Below, in pieces: positions 28,568 through 37,442 of a stretch of 64,000 bases of DNA; the stretch's first letter is position 1, and every line of letters starts with the position of its first letter. The notes beneath the pieces are model-generated. The model was given only the letters and a program-made list of their open reading frames with translations. It had not been told where the DNA came from and did not search any database. A program made the position numbers and the translations under genes. This DNA comes from Flavobacteriales bacterium UBA2104 (GTDB lineage: Bacteria; Bacteroidota; Bacteroidia; Flavobacteriales_D; Crocinitomicaceae), in NCBI GenBank assembly GCA_002331485.1, contig DCYS01000012.1, positions 1 through 64,000 on the forward strand. The letters are read 5' to 3'.

Positions 28568-29668
28568 TTACTTCTCAATTAGGTTAGCACATCCGGTCTG
28601 TCCGTAATAGCGGTCAGCAACACTTACTCCATAAGCAGAAGCATTACTCCAATCTTCACAGGCCTTATCCAATTTTCTCAACATTTCATACGCTGCAGCT
28701 CGATTATAATAAGCTGAACCAAGCTGTTCATTTTTATTAATTGCTTTTGTTGCATAATCAACAACTTTATCGTAGTCCTTCATTTTAAGATAAACAGCTG
28801 CTAGATTATTATAAGCCGAAGCATATGAAGGTTCTAATTGAGTAACTTTCATAAAATCCTTCAATGCTGATTTATAATCCCCTGATTCAAAAAAGGCATA
28901 TCCTCTATTATTCAGAGCTAAGTGAAAATCACCATCAATAGCAATCGCCTTATTGAAGGTTTTAATTGCTCGATCGTGTTGTCCTGCCTCACGCAAGGTA
29001 CTCCCCAAATTATTATAAGCGACTACGAATCGAGGATCATTGGCGATCGCTTTTTTATAATCTGCTTCTGCTCGATCTAGTTTCTCCATTTTTCGGAAAG
29101 CACTCCCTCTGTCATTATACATTTCTGCAGAAGTTGTATTTATCGCCAAACCTTTGGTAAAATCTTTTACAGCAGATTCATAATCTTCTTTCTTGAAGTA
29201 TTGGATCCCTCTCTGGTGATGATATTTTGACTCAGCTGGGTTCGCTTCAATTGCTTTTGAGTAATACCCAATTGCCTGATCTAGACTATCTCTTTTCGTT
29301 GCGAGAACAGCTAATTCAAAATATGCCAGATGAGCAATTTCTTCGTCAGAAGTCAATTTTTCAAATGCCTTTGCAGCCTTTTCATTTTTTCCAGCAGAGA
29401 GGTAAGTGTACGCCAGGTTCTTTTGAGCCTTCTTGAAATCCGGAGCAATCGAAAGCGCCTTTTCAAAATTAGAAATCGCTTGATCGTATTTTTTAGATTC
29501 AAAAGCAGATATCCCTTCATTGTATGCTTCCTGGGCTTTTGGATCAATTCCGGAGGAATCGACATCCGCATTTTTTGCAACGACCATCTTCACAGAATCT
29601 TGCTGAGCAACGGAGTAGTTTATACAATAAACCAATGCAAACAGCATTACGAACAGGTTCAACTTCAT
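28568..29668 (-). CDS. Secreted tetratricopeptide-repeat protein
   Basis: 366 residues: a signal peptide (ends YSVAQ), then about nine consecutive TPR units from residue 45 to 345 (for example AYNEGISAFESKKYDQAISN, YNDRGSAFRKMEKLDRAEAD, AYNNLAAVYLKMKDYDKVVD). No catalytic domain. The stop lies directly before the start of the PorE-like gene, so the two form an operon and the protein may act as a periplasmic scaffold for that envelope protein. TPR proteins of this kind are common in Bacteroidota and sequence alone does not give the partner. Confidence 0.85.
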   Translation of the reverse strand: MKLNLFVMLFALVYCINYSVAQQDSVKMVVAKNADVDSSGIDPKAQEAYNEGISAFESKKYDQAISNFEKALSIAPDFKKAQKNLAYTYLSAGKNEKAAKAFEKLTSDEEIAHLAYFELAVLATKRDSLDQAIGYYSKAIEANPAESKYHHQRGIQYFKKEDYESAVKDFTKGLAINTTSAEMYNDRGSAFRKMEKLDRAEADYKKAIANDPRFVVAYNNLGSTLREAGQHDRAIKTFNKAIAIDGDFHLALNNRGYAFFESGDYKSALKDFMKVTQLEPSYASAYNNLAAVYLKMKDYDKVVDYATKAINKNEQLGSAYYNRAAAYEMLRKLDKACEDWSNASAYGVSVADRYYGQTGCANLIEK

Positions 29669-29808
29669 GTTTTATAGTATTAGTATGCCTACGAATATAC
29701 ACTGATTAAAATTATATGTCAATTGAGAGATTCATTTTATGTTTTTTTTAACAATGACGCTGATTCCGAATAACGTAAAAGACAATTTCTAAATTTCTTT
29801 TAAACCTA

Positions 29809-29851
29809 TTGATACATGATAATTTGATTTACTTTTGTCGCTGTAATTTTG
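29809..29851 (+). promoter_or_regulatory. Bacteroidota-type promoter(s) of the heme A synthase gene
   Basis: Two overlapping matches: TTG (29809-29811), 18 bases, TACTTTTG (29830-29837); and TTG (29824-29826), 17 bases, TAATTTTG (29844-29851). Both -7 boxes fit TAnnTTTG exactly, 35-50 bases before the ATG. Confidence 0.7.
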
Positions 29852-29885
29852 TAGCAACAGGTAATAAAATAAAACAAAGTATATC

Positions 29886-30893
29886 ATGAAGTTCAATCGA
29901 TGGTTTGTTCGACTCAATTGGATCACACTGATCTTGATATATCTTGTAGTTATTGCAGGAAGTTTTGTTCGAATAACTGGAAGTGGAATGGGATGCCCAG
30001 ACTGGCCAAAATGTTTTGGTCAATGGGTACCACCAACTGACAAAGCTGAATTACCTGAAGATTATAAATTGATTTATAGTGAAAAGAGAAGAAAGAAGGT
30101 TGAAAAGTTCTGCAATCTACTCAACTCAGTTGGTCTTTCTGAAACTGCTGAAAAGATCAAGAATGATCCAAGTGTATATATTGAGGAAGATTTCAATGCA
30201 GGTAAAACTTGGACTGAATATGTAAATAGACTTGTAGGTTTTTTAGCTGGTAACGGTGTATTACTGATCTTTCTTTGGATAATGCTAAAGTATCGTAAGC
30301 GAAAATTGGTAATTCTAGGAACTGTCAATCTTATTGTCCTTGCCTTTCAAGCTTGGTTTGGTTCTATTGTTGTAGCCACGAACCTTGTTCCCTGGACGAT
30401 TACGATTCACATGTTGTTAGCGCTGGTCATCATTGGAATACAACTATATATGATTCGCTTGGTCGCTCCTTCTCAACAAAAGAACATTCAGGTAAATCGA
30501 ACCTTTTACTGGTTGGTCTTTTTCATTTTTATCGTCACTTTCGGTCAAATGTTTTTGGGAACTCAAGTAAGAGAAGAAATTGATTATTTGAGGAAATCCG
30601 GAATTGGTCGCGAAGGTTGGGCTGAAAATTTCGGAACAATATTCTTTATCCACAGAAGCTTCTCCTGGGCTGTTCTTGTACTGATCACCTATATGTTCTT
30701 CATTAAATGGAAAGTAAGAGAATTACGCATTATCCATTGGGCATTTATTATCTTAGCAATTGAATTGTTAAGTGGCGTGCTACTTGCTCACTTCGAGATG
30801 CCAGGACTTGTTCAAACAGCTCATTTGCTTTTTGCATCGGCATTGTTCGGAGTTTTGTTAATGGCTCTTTATCGATTAAAAACGGAACCTTAA
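29886..30893 (+). CDS. ctaA: Heme A synthase (COX15/CtaA family)
   Basis: 335-residue membrane protein with eight predicted helices that converts heme O to heme A for cytochrome oxidase. The N-terminal signature RITGSGMGCPDWPKCFG (residues about 29-45) is diagnostic, including the Cys pair of the first periplasmic loop. TEYVNRLVG carries the conserved catalytic Glu, but Asn replaces the His usually found three residues after it. Other His candidates lie in TITIHMLLA, FFIHRSFSW and LVQTAHLLFA. A loop of some 60 residues between the first helix and the EYVNR motif is longer than in Bacillus. The stop is followed at once by the arginine decarboxylase start (TAAATG), so the two are co-transcribed. 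Confidence 0.93.
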   Translation: MKFNRWFVRLNWITLILIYLVVIAGSFVRITGSGMGCPDWPKCFGQWVPPTDKAELPEDYKLIYSEKRRKKVEKFCNLLNSVGLSETAEKIKNDPSVYIEEDFNAGKTWTEYVNRLVGFLAGNGVLLIFLWIMLKYRKRKLVILGTVNLIVLAFQAWFGSIVVATNLVPWTITIHMLLALVIIGIQLYMIRLVAPSQQKNIQVNRTFYWLVFFIFIVTFGQMFLGTQVREEIDYLRKSGIGREGWAENFGTIFFIHRSFSWAVLVLITYMFFIKWKVRELRIIHWAFIILAIELLSGVLLAHFEMPGLVQTAHLLFASALFGVLLMALYRLKTEP

Positions 30894-32297
30894 ATGCGTA
30901 AACGATATTTTGACCTCATCGACCAAACCTTTGACTTTCCTCAGGAAGAATTCAATTTAAGTGAAAGTAGATCTTTGACATTTCATGGTATTGATCTTAT
31001 GGAGTTGGTTAAAGAATACGGGACTCCTTTAAAGTTTAACTATTTACCAAAGATCTCTGAAAATATTCAAAAAAGTAAACGCTGGTTTAATCAAGCGATA
31101 ACAAAAACAGGATATCAAGGGAAATACGAGTTTGCCTATTGTACCAAGAGTTCTCATTTCTCTTTTGTACTGGATGAAGTATTGAAGAATGAAGTTCATT
31201 TAGAAACTTCTTCGTCGTATGATATTGATATCATTAATCATCTCATCGATAACGGCAAACTAACTGGCAATGAGGTTATTATTTGCAATGGCTTTAAGCA
31301 AGATCGATACATTGAAAGAATCGCTGAACTGATCGATCGTGATTTCGTCAAAGTAATACCTGTGATCGATAATAAAGGTGAACTTGATCGAATATTAGAA
31401 TTGTGTGACCGCGACATTGAAATCGGAATTCGCATTGCATCTGAAGAGGATCCAAAATTCGAATTTTACACTTCTCGTTTAGGTATTCGTTATAAAGAGA
31501 TCCTTCCATTTTATGAAGAAAGGATCGCTTCAAATGATCGTGTTTCACTTAAAATGCTGCACTTTTTCATCAATACTGGTATAAAGGACAATGCCTACTA
31601 TTGGAATGAGCTTTCAAAATCTCTTCGCGTGTACAGCAAATTGGCTAAAGTTTGTGAATCACTAATCGCGCTGAATATTGGTGGAGGATTTCCCATAAAG
31701 AAGTCACTTGGATTCGACTATGATTACGAATACATGGTTGAAGAAATTATTCTGCAGATCAAAGGAATGTGCGATGACCACAATTTGAAACATCCCGATA
31801 TTTATACTGAATTCGGTTCCTTCACAGTTGGAGAAAGTGGAGGTGCTATTTTTTCCATTATTGATCAGAAGCAACAAAATGATCGAGAAAAATGGAATAT
31901 GATCGATTCTTCCTTCATGACCAACCTTCCCGACACATGGGCGATCAATCAGCGTTTTATTATGCTCCCGATAAATCGTTGGGATGATGAGTATGAGCGC
32001 GTATTGCTTGGAGGTCTGACATGCGACAGTGATGATTACTATAATTCCGAGCAGCATGCAAATGCAATATATCTGCCAAAATTTGACCAAGAGAATCCTC
32101 TGTACATTGGTTTCTTTAATACAGGGGCATATCAAGAAACGATTGGTGGATTTGGTGGGTTAAAACATTGTCTAATTCCAGAACCCAGACATATCTTAAT
32201 TGATAGAGATGAAAAAGGAGAGATCAGAACACGGCTCTTTGCAGAAGAACAGAATTCAGATCAGTATTTAAAGTTGTTGGGATATAAAAAAACATGA
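30894..32297 (+). CDS. speA: Arginine decarboxylase (fold type III, PLP-dependent)
   Basis: 467 residues, a cytoplasmic enzyme making agmatine from arginine, first step of polyamine synthesis. The PLP lysine lies in YEFAYCTKSSHFSFVLDEVL (Lys85); GGGFPIKKS is the phosphate-binding Gly-rich loop; the catalytic Cys region is GGLTCDSDD; TEFGSFTVGESG and FNTGAYQETIGGFGG are also typical. It is shorter than the Escherichia coli biosynthetic enzyme but has the usual size for the Bacteroidota type. The ATG starts right after the ctaA stop. In this phylum the enzyme is annotated as arginine decarboxylase; another diamino-acid decarboxylase activity cannot be excluded. Confidence 0.85.
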   Translation: MRKRYFDLIDQTFDFPQEEFNLSESRSLTFHGIDLMELVKEYGTPLKFNYLPKISENIQKSKRWFNQAITKTGYQGKYEFAYCTKSSHFSFVLDEVLKNEVHLETSSSYDIDIINHLIDNGKLTGNEVIICNGFKQDRYIERIAELIDRDFVKVIPVIDNKGELDRILELCDRDIEIGIRIASEEDPKFEFYTSRLGIRYKEILPFYEERIASNDRVSLKMLHFFINTGIKDNAYYWNELSKSLRVYSKLAKVCESLIALNIGGGFPIKKSLGFDYDYEYMVEEIILQIKGMCDDHNLKHPDIYTEFGSFTVGESGGAIFSIIDQKQQNDREKWNMIDSSFMTNLPDTWAINQRFIMLPINRWDDEYERVLLGGLTCDSDDYYNSEQHANAIYLPKFDQENPLYIGFFNTGAYQETIGGFGGLKHCLIPEPRHILIDRDEKGEIRTRLFAEEQNSDQYLKLLGYKKT

Positions 32298-32316
32298 TAT
32301 CAAAGGTTGATTGCTA

Positions 32317-32745
32317 TTTCACTGAGCTCACAGAGTTTTCTTTCATAGGGCGTAGTATGAGAACGCAGAGCATGCAAGGCGTGGAATTGAATCAAAAATC
32401 ACATGGAAGATAATAGACGCCGTACTTACGCCGCTCATGCTCGATGAACTCTAAAAAAACATTATACCTCTATGGTCTCTGTGTGATATTAAATTTCACT
32501 GAGTGCACGGAGTTTTTTTTAAAAAAAGGGCGTAGTATGAGAACACGGAGCATGCAGGGCGTGGGATATATCAAACAATTACATAGAAAATATAGACGCC
32601 GTACTTACACCACTCATGCTCGGTGAGCTCAATAAAACCTTACATCTCTATGGTCTCTGTGTAATATTAATTTCACTGAGTGCATGGAGTTTTTTTTATA
32701 GGGCGTAGTAGGAGAACACGGAGCATGTAGGGCGTGGGATGAATC
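32317..32745 (+). repeat. Tandem 177-bp repeats with CAC-GAG inverted termini (two full units and a left half)
   Basis: Units begin at 32317, 32494 and 32671, an exact period of 177 bases. Each full unit has a left end TTTCACTGAG..CACGGAG, a right end CTCTATGGTCTCTGTG that is its imperfect inverse (11 of 16 match in unit 2), and inner blocks GAGCATGCAGGGCGTG and CTCATGCTC that are partly inverted. The third unit stops after its left half, at the GxxExxY gene; its right half lies at 33216-33282. A gene-free copy is at 51908-52066 in the opposite direction. No known insertion-sequence family is recognised. Confidence 0.85.
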
Positions 32746-32762
32746 TAATCAGAATCTTTTTT

Positions 32763-33134
32763 TTACAAAATCAATCGCTTCAAACCGAACTTCAACAGGC
32801 GAGCATTAAAATTAATTATCAGACCAGTCTTGTATTTTCCAAGTTTCATATACGTCAATGTTTGTGCAACGTGTGACTGATTTATTGATTCAACAGTTTT
32901 CAATTCTAAAACCAATTCATCTTCAATCAATAAGTCAACTCTATAACCCTTCTTGAGTTCAATATCTTTATAGGAAATCGGTAGAACTTTTTCTCTCTCT
33001 ACTCGAAGACCTGCATTGACAAGATCATATTCAAGGCACTCTTGGTAAGCAGACTCCAATAAGCCAGGACCTAGTTCTTTATGTATATCAATTGCACATT
33101 TAATAATCTGATCGGTTAATTCATCGTGGTTCAT
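32763..33134 (-). CDS. GxxExxY protein (PD-(D/E)XK nuclease-like)
   Basis: 123 residues, typical of the GxxExxY family (PDDEXK_3). The naming motif is ELGPGLLESAYQECLEYDL (Gly, Glu and Tyr conserved). The nuclease-like core follows: YRVDLLIEDELVLELKTVE, where Asp, then Glu-x-Lys (ELK), fit a PD-(D/E)XK metal-binding site, and then QTLTYMKLGKYKTGLIINF. The biological role of the family is unknown. The gene lies on the minus strand exactly between the left and right halves of a repeat unit that is intact in the two tandem copies to its left. This placement makes the gene look like cargo, or the driver, of that repeat element. Confidence 0.9.
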   Translation of the reverse strand: MNHDELTDQIIKCAIDIHKELGPGLLESAYQECLEYDLVNAGLRVEREKVLPISYKDIELKKGYRVDLLIEDELVLELKTVESINQSHVAQTLTYMKLGKYKTGLIINFNARLLKFGLKRLIL

Positions 33135-33215
33135 AAGTTGTTGATTTTCTATTTAAATTAATAAAAAATCTCCTTTAAATATGAAAAAGCATTAAAATCT
33201 AATTCACTAGACTTT

Positions 33216-33282
33216 GCATCCACGCACCTCATGCTCTATGATCTCACCACTTTCACTTTCCTCTGTGGTCTCTGTGCAATCA
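33216..33282 (+). repeat. Right half of the GxxExxY-bearing repeat unit
   Basis: The segment matches the right half of the 177-bp units in the same orientation: ACCTCATGCTC then ATGATCTC, a spacer, and the terminal CTCTGTGGTCTCTGTG (33261-33276). No left half precedes it directly; the matching left half is at 32671-32742, beyond the nuclease-like gene. Confidence 0.75.
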
Positions 33283-33326
33283 ATTCAACAGACCAATTAA
33301 AATAATTAATATTGAAAACTAGTGAG

Positions 33327-33680
33327 TTACTTGCTTCTAAGTATTTGAATCAACTCAAACAATGGCGGAACAACCAATGCGATTGAACCGTAGATCGCTA
33401 AGCTGAACATCCATTCTTTTTCGGGCAAAACAAACGGGAGAATAATCGCACCAAGACCCAAATAATACAACCAATCATACCAAGGCATTTTTTTGGTTAC
33501 GTTTCTTTTGATCAACTGAATAAGAATGTACACGATTGCTGCAATATACAATGTAGTTGGTACATTTTTTAAATCATCATATGAGTCTGCAAACAAGTAA
33601 TAACCCGTTATCATTATGGCTATTACCAGCAATAAGACTGTTGAGATAATATGGATCGCACGATTAAATTTTGATTTCAT
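33327..33680 (-). CDS. Small four-helix membrane protein
   Basis: 117 residues from the ATG at 33680 (a GTG one codon earlier is also open). About four hydrophobic segments: residues 10-30 (IHIISTVLLLVIAIMITGYYLFA), 43-58, 70-87 (WYDWLYYLGLGAIILPFVL) and 90-110. Basic residues between segments suit inner-membrane topology. No family is recognised and no active-site motif is visible. It is preceded by a good promoter (TACCTTTG) and stands alone, divergent from the M28 peptidase. Confidence 0.65.
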   Translation of the reverse strand: MKSKFNRAIHIISTVLLLVIAIMITGYYLFADSYDDLKNVPTTLYIAAIVYILIQLIKRNVTKKMPWYDWLYYLGLGAIILPFVLPEKEWMFSLAIYGSIALVVPPLFELIQILRSK

Positions 33681-33697
33681 CACGTAATTCTTTGTGC

Positions 33698-33729
33698 CAA
33701 AGGTAATGTATTGAACTTAATTAATTCAA
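33698..33729 (-). promoter_or_regulatory. Promoter of the small membrane protein gene
   Basis: Minus-strand TTG (33727-33729), 21-base spacer, TACCTTTG (33698-33705), an exact fit to TAnnTTTG, 18 bases before the ATG. Confidence 0.55.
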
Positions 33730-33813
33730 GGATGACAACTTTAGGTTAGAGACACATAAGGAAGATACTGTTAATCAAATAATCATTATTTTTCCGATCA
33801 AGAATTTAAGACC

Positions 33814-35208
33814 ATGAAGAATATATATACACCTCTCGTTTTTGCGCTTTTGATGATTTCCGGAATATCTTCTGCTCAAGATAAGATAGAGTTTAATGAA
33901 GACAGCACTTTCATTCGAGCAATATTCGATGAAGCTTTGGTGCGTGGAGAGGCATACGAAAATCTTAGAAGTTTATGTAAAGATGTTGGTCCGCGACTAA
34001 CTGGTTCTGCGTCTGCTGAAGTGGCTATTCATTGGGGTGTGCAACGTCTTCAAAACTATGGATTTGATACTGTTTACAAACAAGAAATTCAAGTTCCACA
34101 CTGGGAAAGAGGAACAACCGAACAAGGATGGTTTAAAACTCCAGAAGGAGAATTGAACAAAGTCAATCTGCTCGCACTGGGTGGATCAATAGGAACTGAG
34201 GGAGTCTTAGAAAGCGAGATCATAATGTTTAAGGATAGAGATGCTTTATTAGCAGCTGACCAATCAGAAATTGAAGGTAAGATCGTTTTCATTGCTCAAC
34301 CAATGAATCAAAAACTGATCAATACCTTCAGAGCATACGGAGGTTGTTATCCAGTCCGTGGTCATGGTGCGGCAGATGCCGGTAAAAAAGGTGCAGTTGG
34401 CGTGATCATTCGCTCCTTAAGTATCAGCGAACATGAACATGCTCACACAGGAACTATGCGTTATGAGGATGGAGTAACCAAAATTCCTGCTGCTGCAATT
34501 TCTACAAAAGATGCAACGAAGCTCGAAAAAATGATCACTGAGTCCGATGAACCTTTTCGTTTCGTGATGGAAATGGATTGCCAAAAGTACCCTGACATGA
34601 CCTCATACAACGTAATTGCAGAAATAAAAGGAGCAGAGAATCCTGAGCAGATAATTACGGTTGGTGGTCACCTTGATTCATGGGATGTTGGTGAAGGAGC
34701 GCATGATGATGGAGCTGGTATTGTTCACTCGATGGAAGCACTGAGAATCTTAAAAGAATTAAATTATCAACCCAAAAACACGTTGCGGGTAGTTTTCTTT
34801 ATGAATGAAGAAAATGGAAACAAAGGAGGGAAATCATATGCAAAGTACGCCAAGGAAAGTGGTCAGAAACACATTGCAGCAATTGAAAGTGATCGTGGTG
34901 GATTCGCTCCTCGGGGTTTCGATGTCGACGGATCCTCCGAGCATCTCGAATTACTTCAATCATTTACTAAGTTATTAAAGCCATACTATTTACATCATTT
35001 CGAAAAAGGATATGGTGGAGTTGATATTGGTCCTTTAAAAGATGAGTTTGATTCGATCGCGTTATACGGTTTTGTTCCTGACAGCCAGCGATACTTCGAC
35101 TTTCATCACAACCATAATGATGTATTCGAAAACGTCAATAAACGTGAACTTCACATGGGGGCAGGAAGTATCTGCAGCCTGATCTATCTCTTGGATAAAT
35201 ACTTGTAA
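33814..35208 (+). CDS. Secreted M28-family zinc peptidase (carboxypeptidase Q-like)
   Basis: 464 residues with a signal peptide (ends GISSAQ). A protease-associated domain lies at about 115-250. The M28 catalytic core follows: H286 and D288 in GGHLDSWDVGEGAHDDG, D298, general base E332 and ligand E333 in FFMNEENGNKG, D360 in AIESDRGG, and H434 in HHNHNDVFENV. All five zinc ligands and the base are present, so a two-zinc aminopeptidase or carboxypeptidase is expected. The protein should act in the periplasm or outside the cell, releasing amino acids from peptides. It is followed by the sensor phosphatase after 59 bases; a shared transcript is possible. Confidence 0.93.
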   Translation: MKNIYTPLVFALLMISGISSAQDKIEFNEDSTFIRAIFDEALVRGEAYENLRSLCKDVGPRLTGSASAEVAIHWGVQRLQNYGFDTVYKQEIQVPHWERGTTEQGWFKTPEGELNKVNLLALGGSIGTEGVLESEIIMFKDRDALLAADQSEIEGKIVFIAQPMNQKLINTFRAYGGCYPVRGHGAADAGKKGAVGVIIRSLSISEHEHAHTGTMRYEDGVTKIPAAAISTKDATKLEKMITESDEPFRFVMEMDCQKYPDMTSYNVIAEIKGAENPEQIITVGGHLDSWDVGEGAHDDGAGIVHSMEALRILKELNYQPKNTLRVVFFMNEENGNKGGKSYAKYAKESGQKHIAAIESDRGGFAPRGFDVDGSSEHLELLQSFTKLLKPYYLHHFEKGYGGVDIGPLKDEFDSIALYGFVPDSQRYFDFHHNHNDVFENVNKRELHMGAGSICSLIYLLDKYL

Positions 35209-35267
35209 AAAGAAACTTAAAAACATATTTGAGTTAAACATTGTTAGGAAGAACGTATATTTAACTC

Positions 35268-37442
35268 ATGGAAAAGGATACATCAAGCATTCTTAGAAAC
35301 AAAAATTTACTGACTCGAATTGCCATTGTGCTATTGTCTTTCTGCTGGATAGGTGTATCTCAATCTCAAATTATTCTAGATAATAGCAACCTTAATACTT
35401 CCGTTTCGGATAAAGCAAAAAAAGCTGAAGACCCTGATTATAGTTCGACGATTGAAGAGATCATAAAAAGTGATGATCTCAATTACAGTCAAATCGATAA
35501 GCCACTTGATATTATCGATTTCACCTCTTCAAGATGGATCATAAAATTCGAAGTTCAGAATCCAGGAGAGGCACGCAGTTTATTGTTCGAAACAGCTCGG
35601 CCAATTACAGATAGAGCTGATCTCTATGAGGTTGATGAAAATAAAGTTGTTCAGCGATGGAACAATGGAGACATGATCCCATTTGATGAAAAAAGCAAAG
35701 AACATCGAAAGAACTTATTTAAATTAGACTTTGAAAAAGGTGAAACCAAATCATTTTATCTTTTCCTTGAAAGCGATGGAGAGGTGATCAATCTGCCTAT
35801 GATATTTTGGGAAAAAGAAAAATTCTATCAAACTGATTACAGAAACAATCTCTTTCATGGGTTTTACTTTGGCGTCTTAGCACTGGTCGTATTCATATTC
35901 TTTTTCTTCTACCTGCTTTTAAAAGAGATTTCGTTCCTTTACTATATACTCTATGTTGCTTTCCAGTTCTTATTACAGTTTAGTTTAGAAGGATTTACGC
36001 ATCAATATTTTTTCCCAAATCAGCTTTATCTTACAAATGCATCTGTGCTACTCTCAGCAGCGGGAACAGTATTTTTTGTCATACTTTACGCTACTTCATT
36101 CCTTAAGATCAAAGAGCGCAGTAAAGGGTGGAATAATTACTTCAATTACATCCTTTTAGGTTTATCAATAATTACTGTCATGGTCCTGATTCCGGGGGTG
36201 ACAAAAGCGATATCTTACCCAATCATCAACCTATTGAGTCTTGTTGGAACAGTTTCCATCATCATTGCCATCTTCTATTTTAGACGAAAAGGTTATGCTG
36301 TAAATAATGCCTTCTCGCTTGGTTTCATCATTCTCATTGCTGGAGCGGTAATTTTCATACTAGGAAATTTGGGTGTTTTCGGAGATGCGAACATCTCTCA
36401 GATGTCGTTGAAGATCAGTTCTGGACTTGAGATCTTGGCATTGAGTATTTCAATGGCAGGGAAATATAAAGAACTGCAGGAGGAAAAAGAGAAAGCTCAA
36501 GAAAAAGCCTTGGAAAATCTTGAGACAATCGTTGCTCAACGAACTGAAAAGATCGAAGAACAGCGAGAAAAAATTGAAGAGCAACACAAAGATATGCTGG
36601 ACAGTATTAAATACGCACAACGTATTCAAGGTGCGATTCTTCCTACTGAAGAGCATGTGAAGGAAGTAATTCCAGAATCCTTTATTTATTATCAGCCACG
36701 AGATATTGTGAGTGGTGATTTTTACTTTGTGGAGAATGTTACTACAAAACGAGGTGATAAAGTTTCATTATTTGCTGCTGTTGACTGCACAGGACACGGA
36801 GTTCCAGGTGCTTTCATGAGTTTCCTTGGTAACAACTACCTAATGCAAAGCACGAAAATCGATCATATTAATACAACCGGTGAAGCGCTTGATTTTCTGA
36901 ATCAAGGGATCTTTAAATCATTAAGGATCGAGGAATATGTAAAGCGAGGAGTTCCGATCAGAGACGGAATGGATCTAACTCTATCTGGTATAAATCATAC
37001 TGCTCAGAAATTATATTTCTCCGGTGCTAAAAACCCTATTCTTATTATTACTGATGCCAAGAATCTGGAAGAGTGGGAAAATGTTGACGCAGAGAAAAAG
37101 ATCATGACCGAATCAATCGAAGAAGGGAAAATTCTAATTGAAGTCAAAGGTGATAGGAGACCAATTGGCTTGTATGGTAAATTTTCTGATGAGCACTTTA
37201 CAACTCATGTTTTGCCAATACATAAAGGTGATCTGATCTATTCATATTCTGATGGATATATCGACCAGTTTGGAGGACCTAGAAATAAAAAGTTCGGAAC
37301 AAAAAGATTCAAGCGACTACTATTAGAGATATGTAACTCCTCGATGGATGAGCAATACAACAAAATTTCTAATACCCTAGAGGAATGGAAAGATGGTCGT
37401 GAAAATCTTGACGACATTCTTGTTATGGGCGTTCGTGTTTGA
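35268..37442 (+). CDS. 7TMR-DISM sensor with SpoIIE-type PP2C phosphatase domain
   Basis: 724 residues. A first membrane or signal segment (about 17-35) leads to an extracytoplasmic 7TMR-DISM sensory domain (about 55-185, FTSSRWIIKFEVQNPGEARSLLFE). Seven membrane helices (about 195-405) follow, then a Glu/Lys-rich coiled coil (about 405-445). The C-terminal SpoIIE phosphatase covers about 450-724, with the metal ligands in DIVSGDFYFVE, AAVDCTGHGVPGAFMS, GMDLTLSGI and YSDGYIDQFGG. Such proteins link an outside signal to Ser/Thr dephosphorylation, often of anti-sigma factor antagonists. The ligand and target are unknown and no partner gene is next to it. It overlaps menC tail to tail by 20 bases. 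Confidence 0.92.
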   Translation: MEKDTSSILRNKNLLTRIAIVLLSFCWIGVSQSQIILDNSNLNTSVSDKAKKAEDPDYSSTIEEIIKSDDLNYSQIDKPLDIIDFTSSRWIIKFEVQNPGEARSLLFETARPITDRADLYEVDENKVVQRWNNGDMIPFDEKSKEHRKNLFKLDFEKGETKSFYLFLESDGEVINLPMIFWEKEKFYQTDYRNNLFHGFYFGVLALVVFIFFFFYLLLKEISFLYYILYVAFQFLLQFSLEGFTHQYFFPNQLYLTNASVLLSAAGTVFFVILYATSFLKIKERSKGWNNYFNYILLGLSIITVMVLIPGVTKAISYPIINLLSLVGTVSIIIAIFYFRRKGYAVNNAFSLGFIILIAGAVIFILGNLGVFGDANISQMSLKISSGLEILALSISMAGKYKELQEEKEKAQEKALENLETIVAQRTEKIEEQREKIEEQHKDMLDSIKYAQRIQGAILPTEEHVKEVIPESFIYYQPRDIVSGDFYFVENVTTKRGDKVSLFAAVDCTGHGVPGAFMSFLGNNYLMQSTKIDHINTTGEALDFLNQGIFKSLRIEEYVKRGVPIRDGMDLTLSGINHTAQKLYFSGAKNPILIITDAKNLEEWENVDAEKKIMTESIEEGKILIEVKGDRRPIGLYGKFSDEHFTTHVLPIHKGDLIYSYSDGYIDQFGGPRNKKFGTKRFKRLLLEICNSSMDEQYNKISNTLEEWKDGRENLDDILVMGVRV

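Noticed and set aside
32317..32745. CRISPR array
   Set aside because: Units are 177 bases long with similar interior sequence, not short direct repeats with unique spacers, and no cas gene is present.
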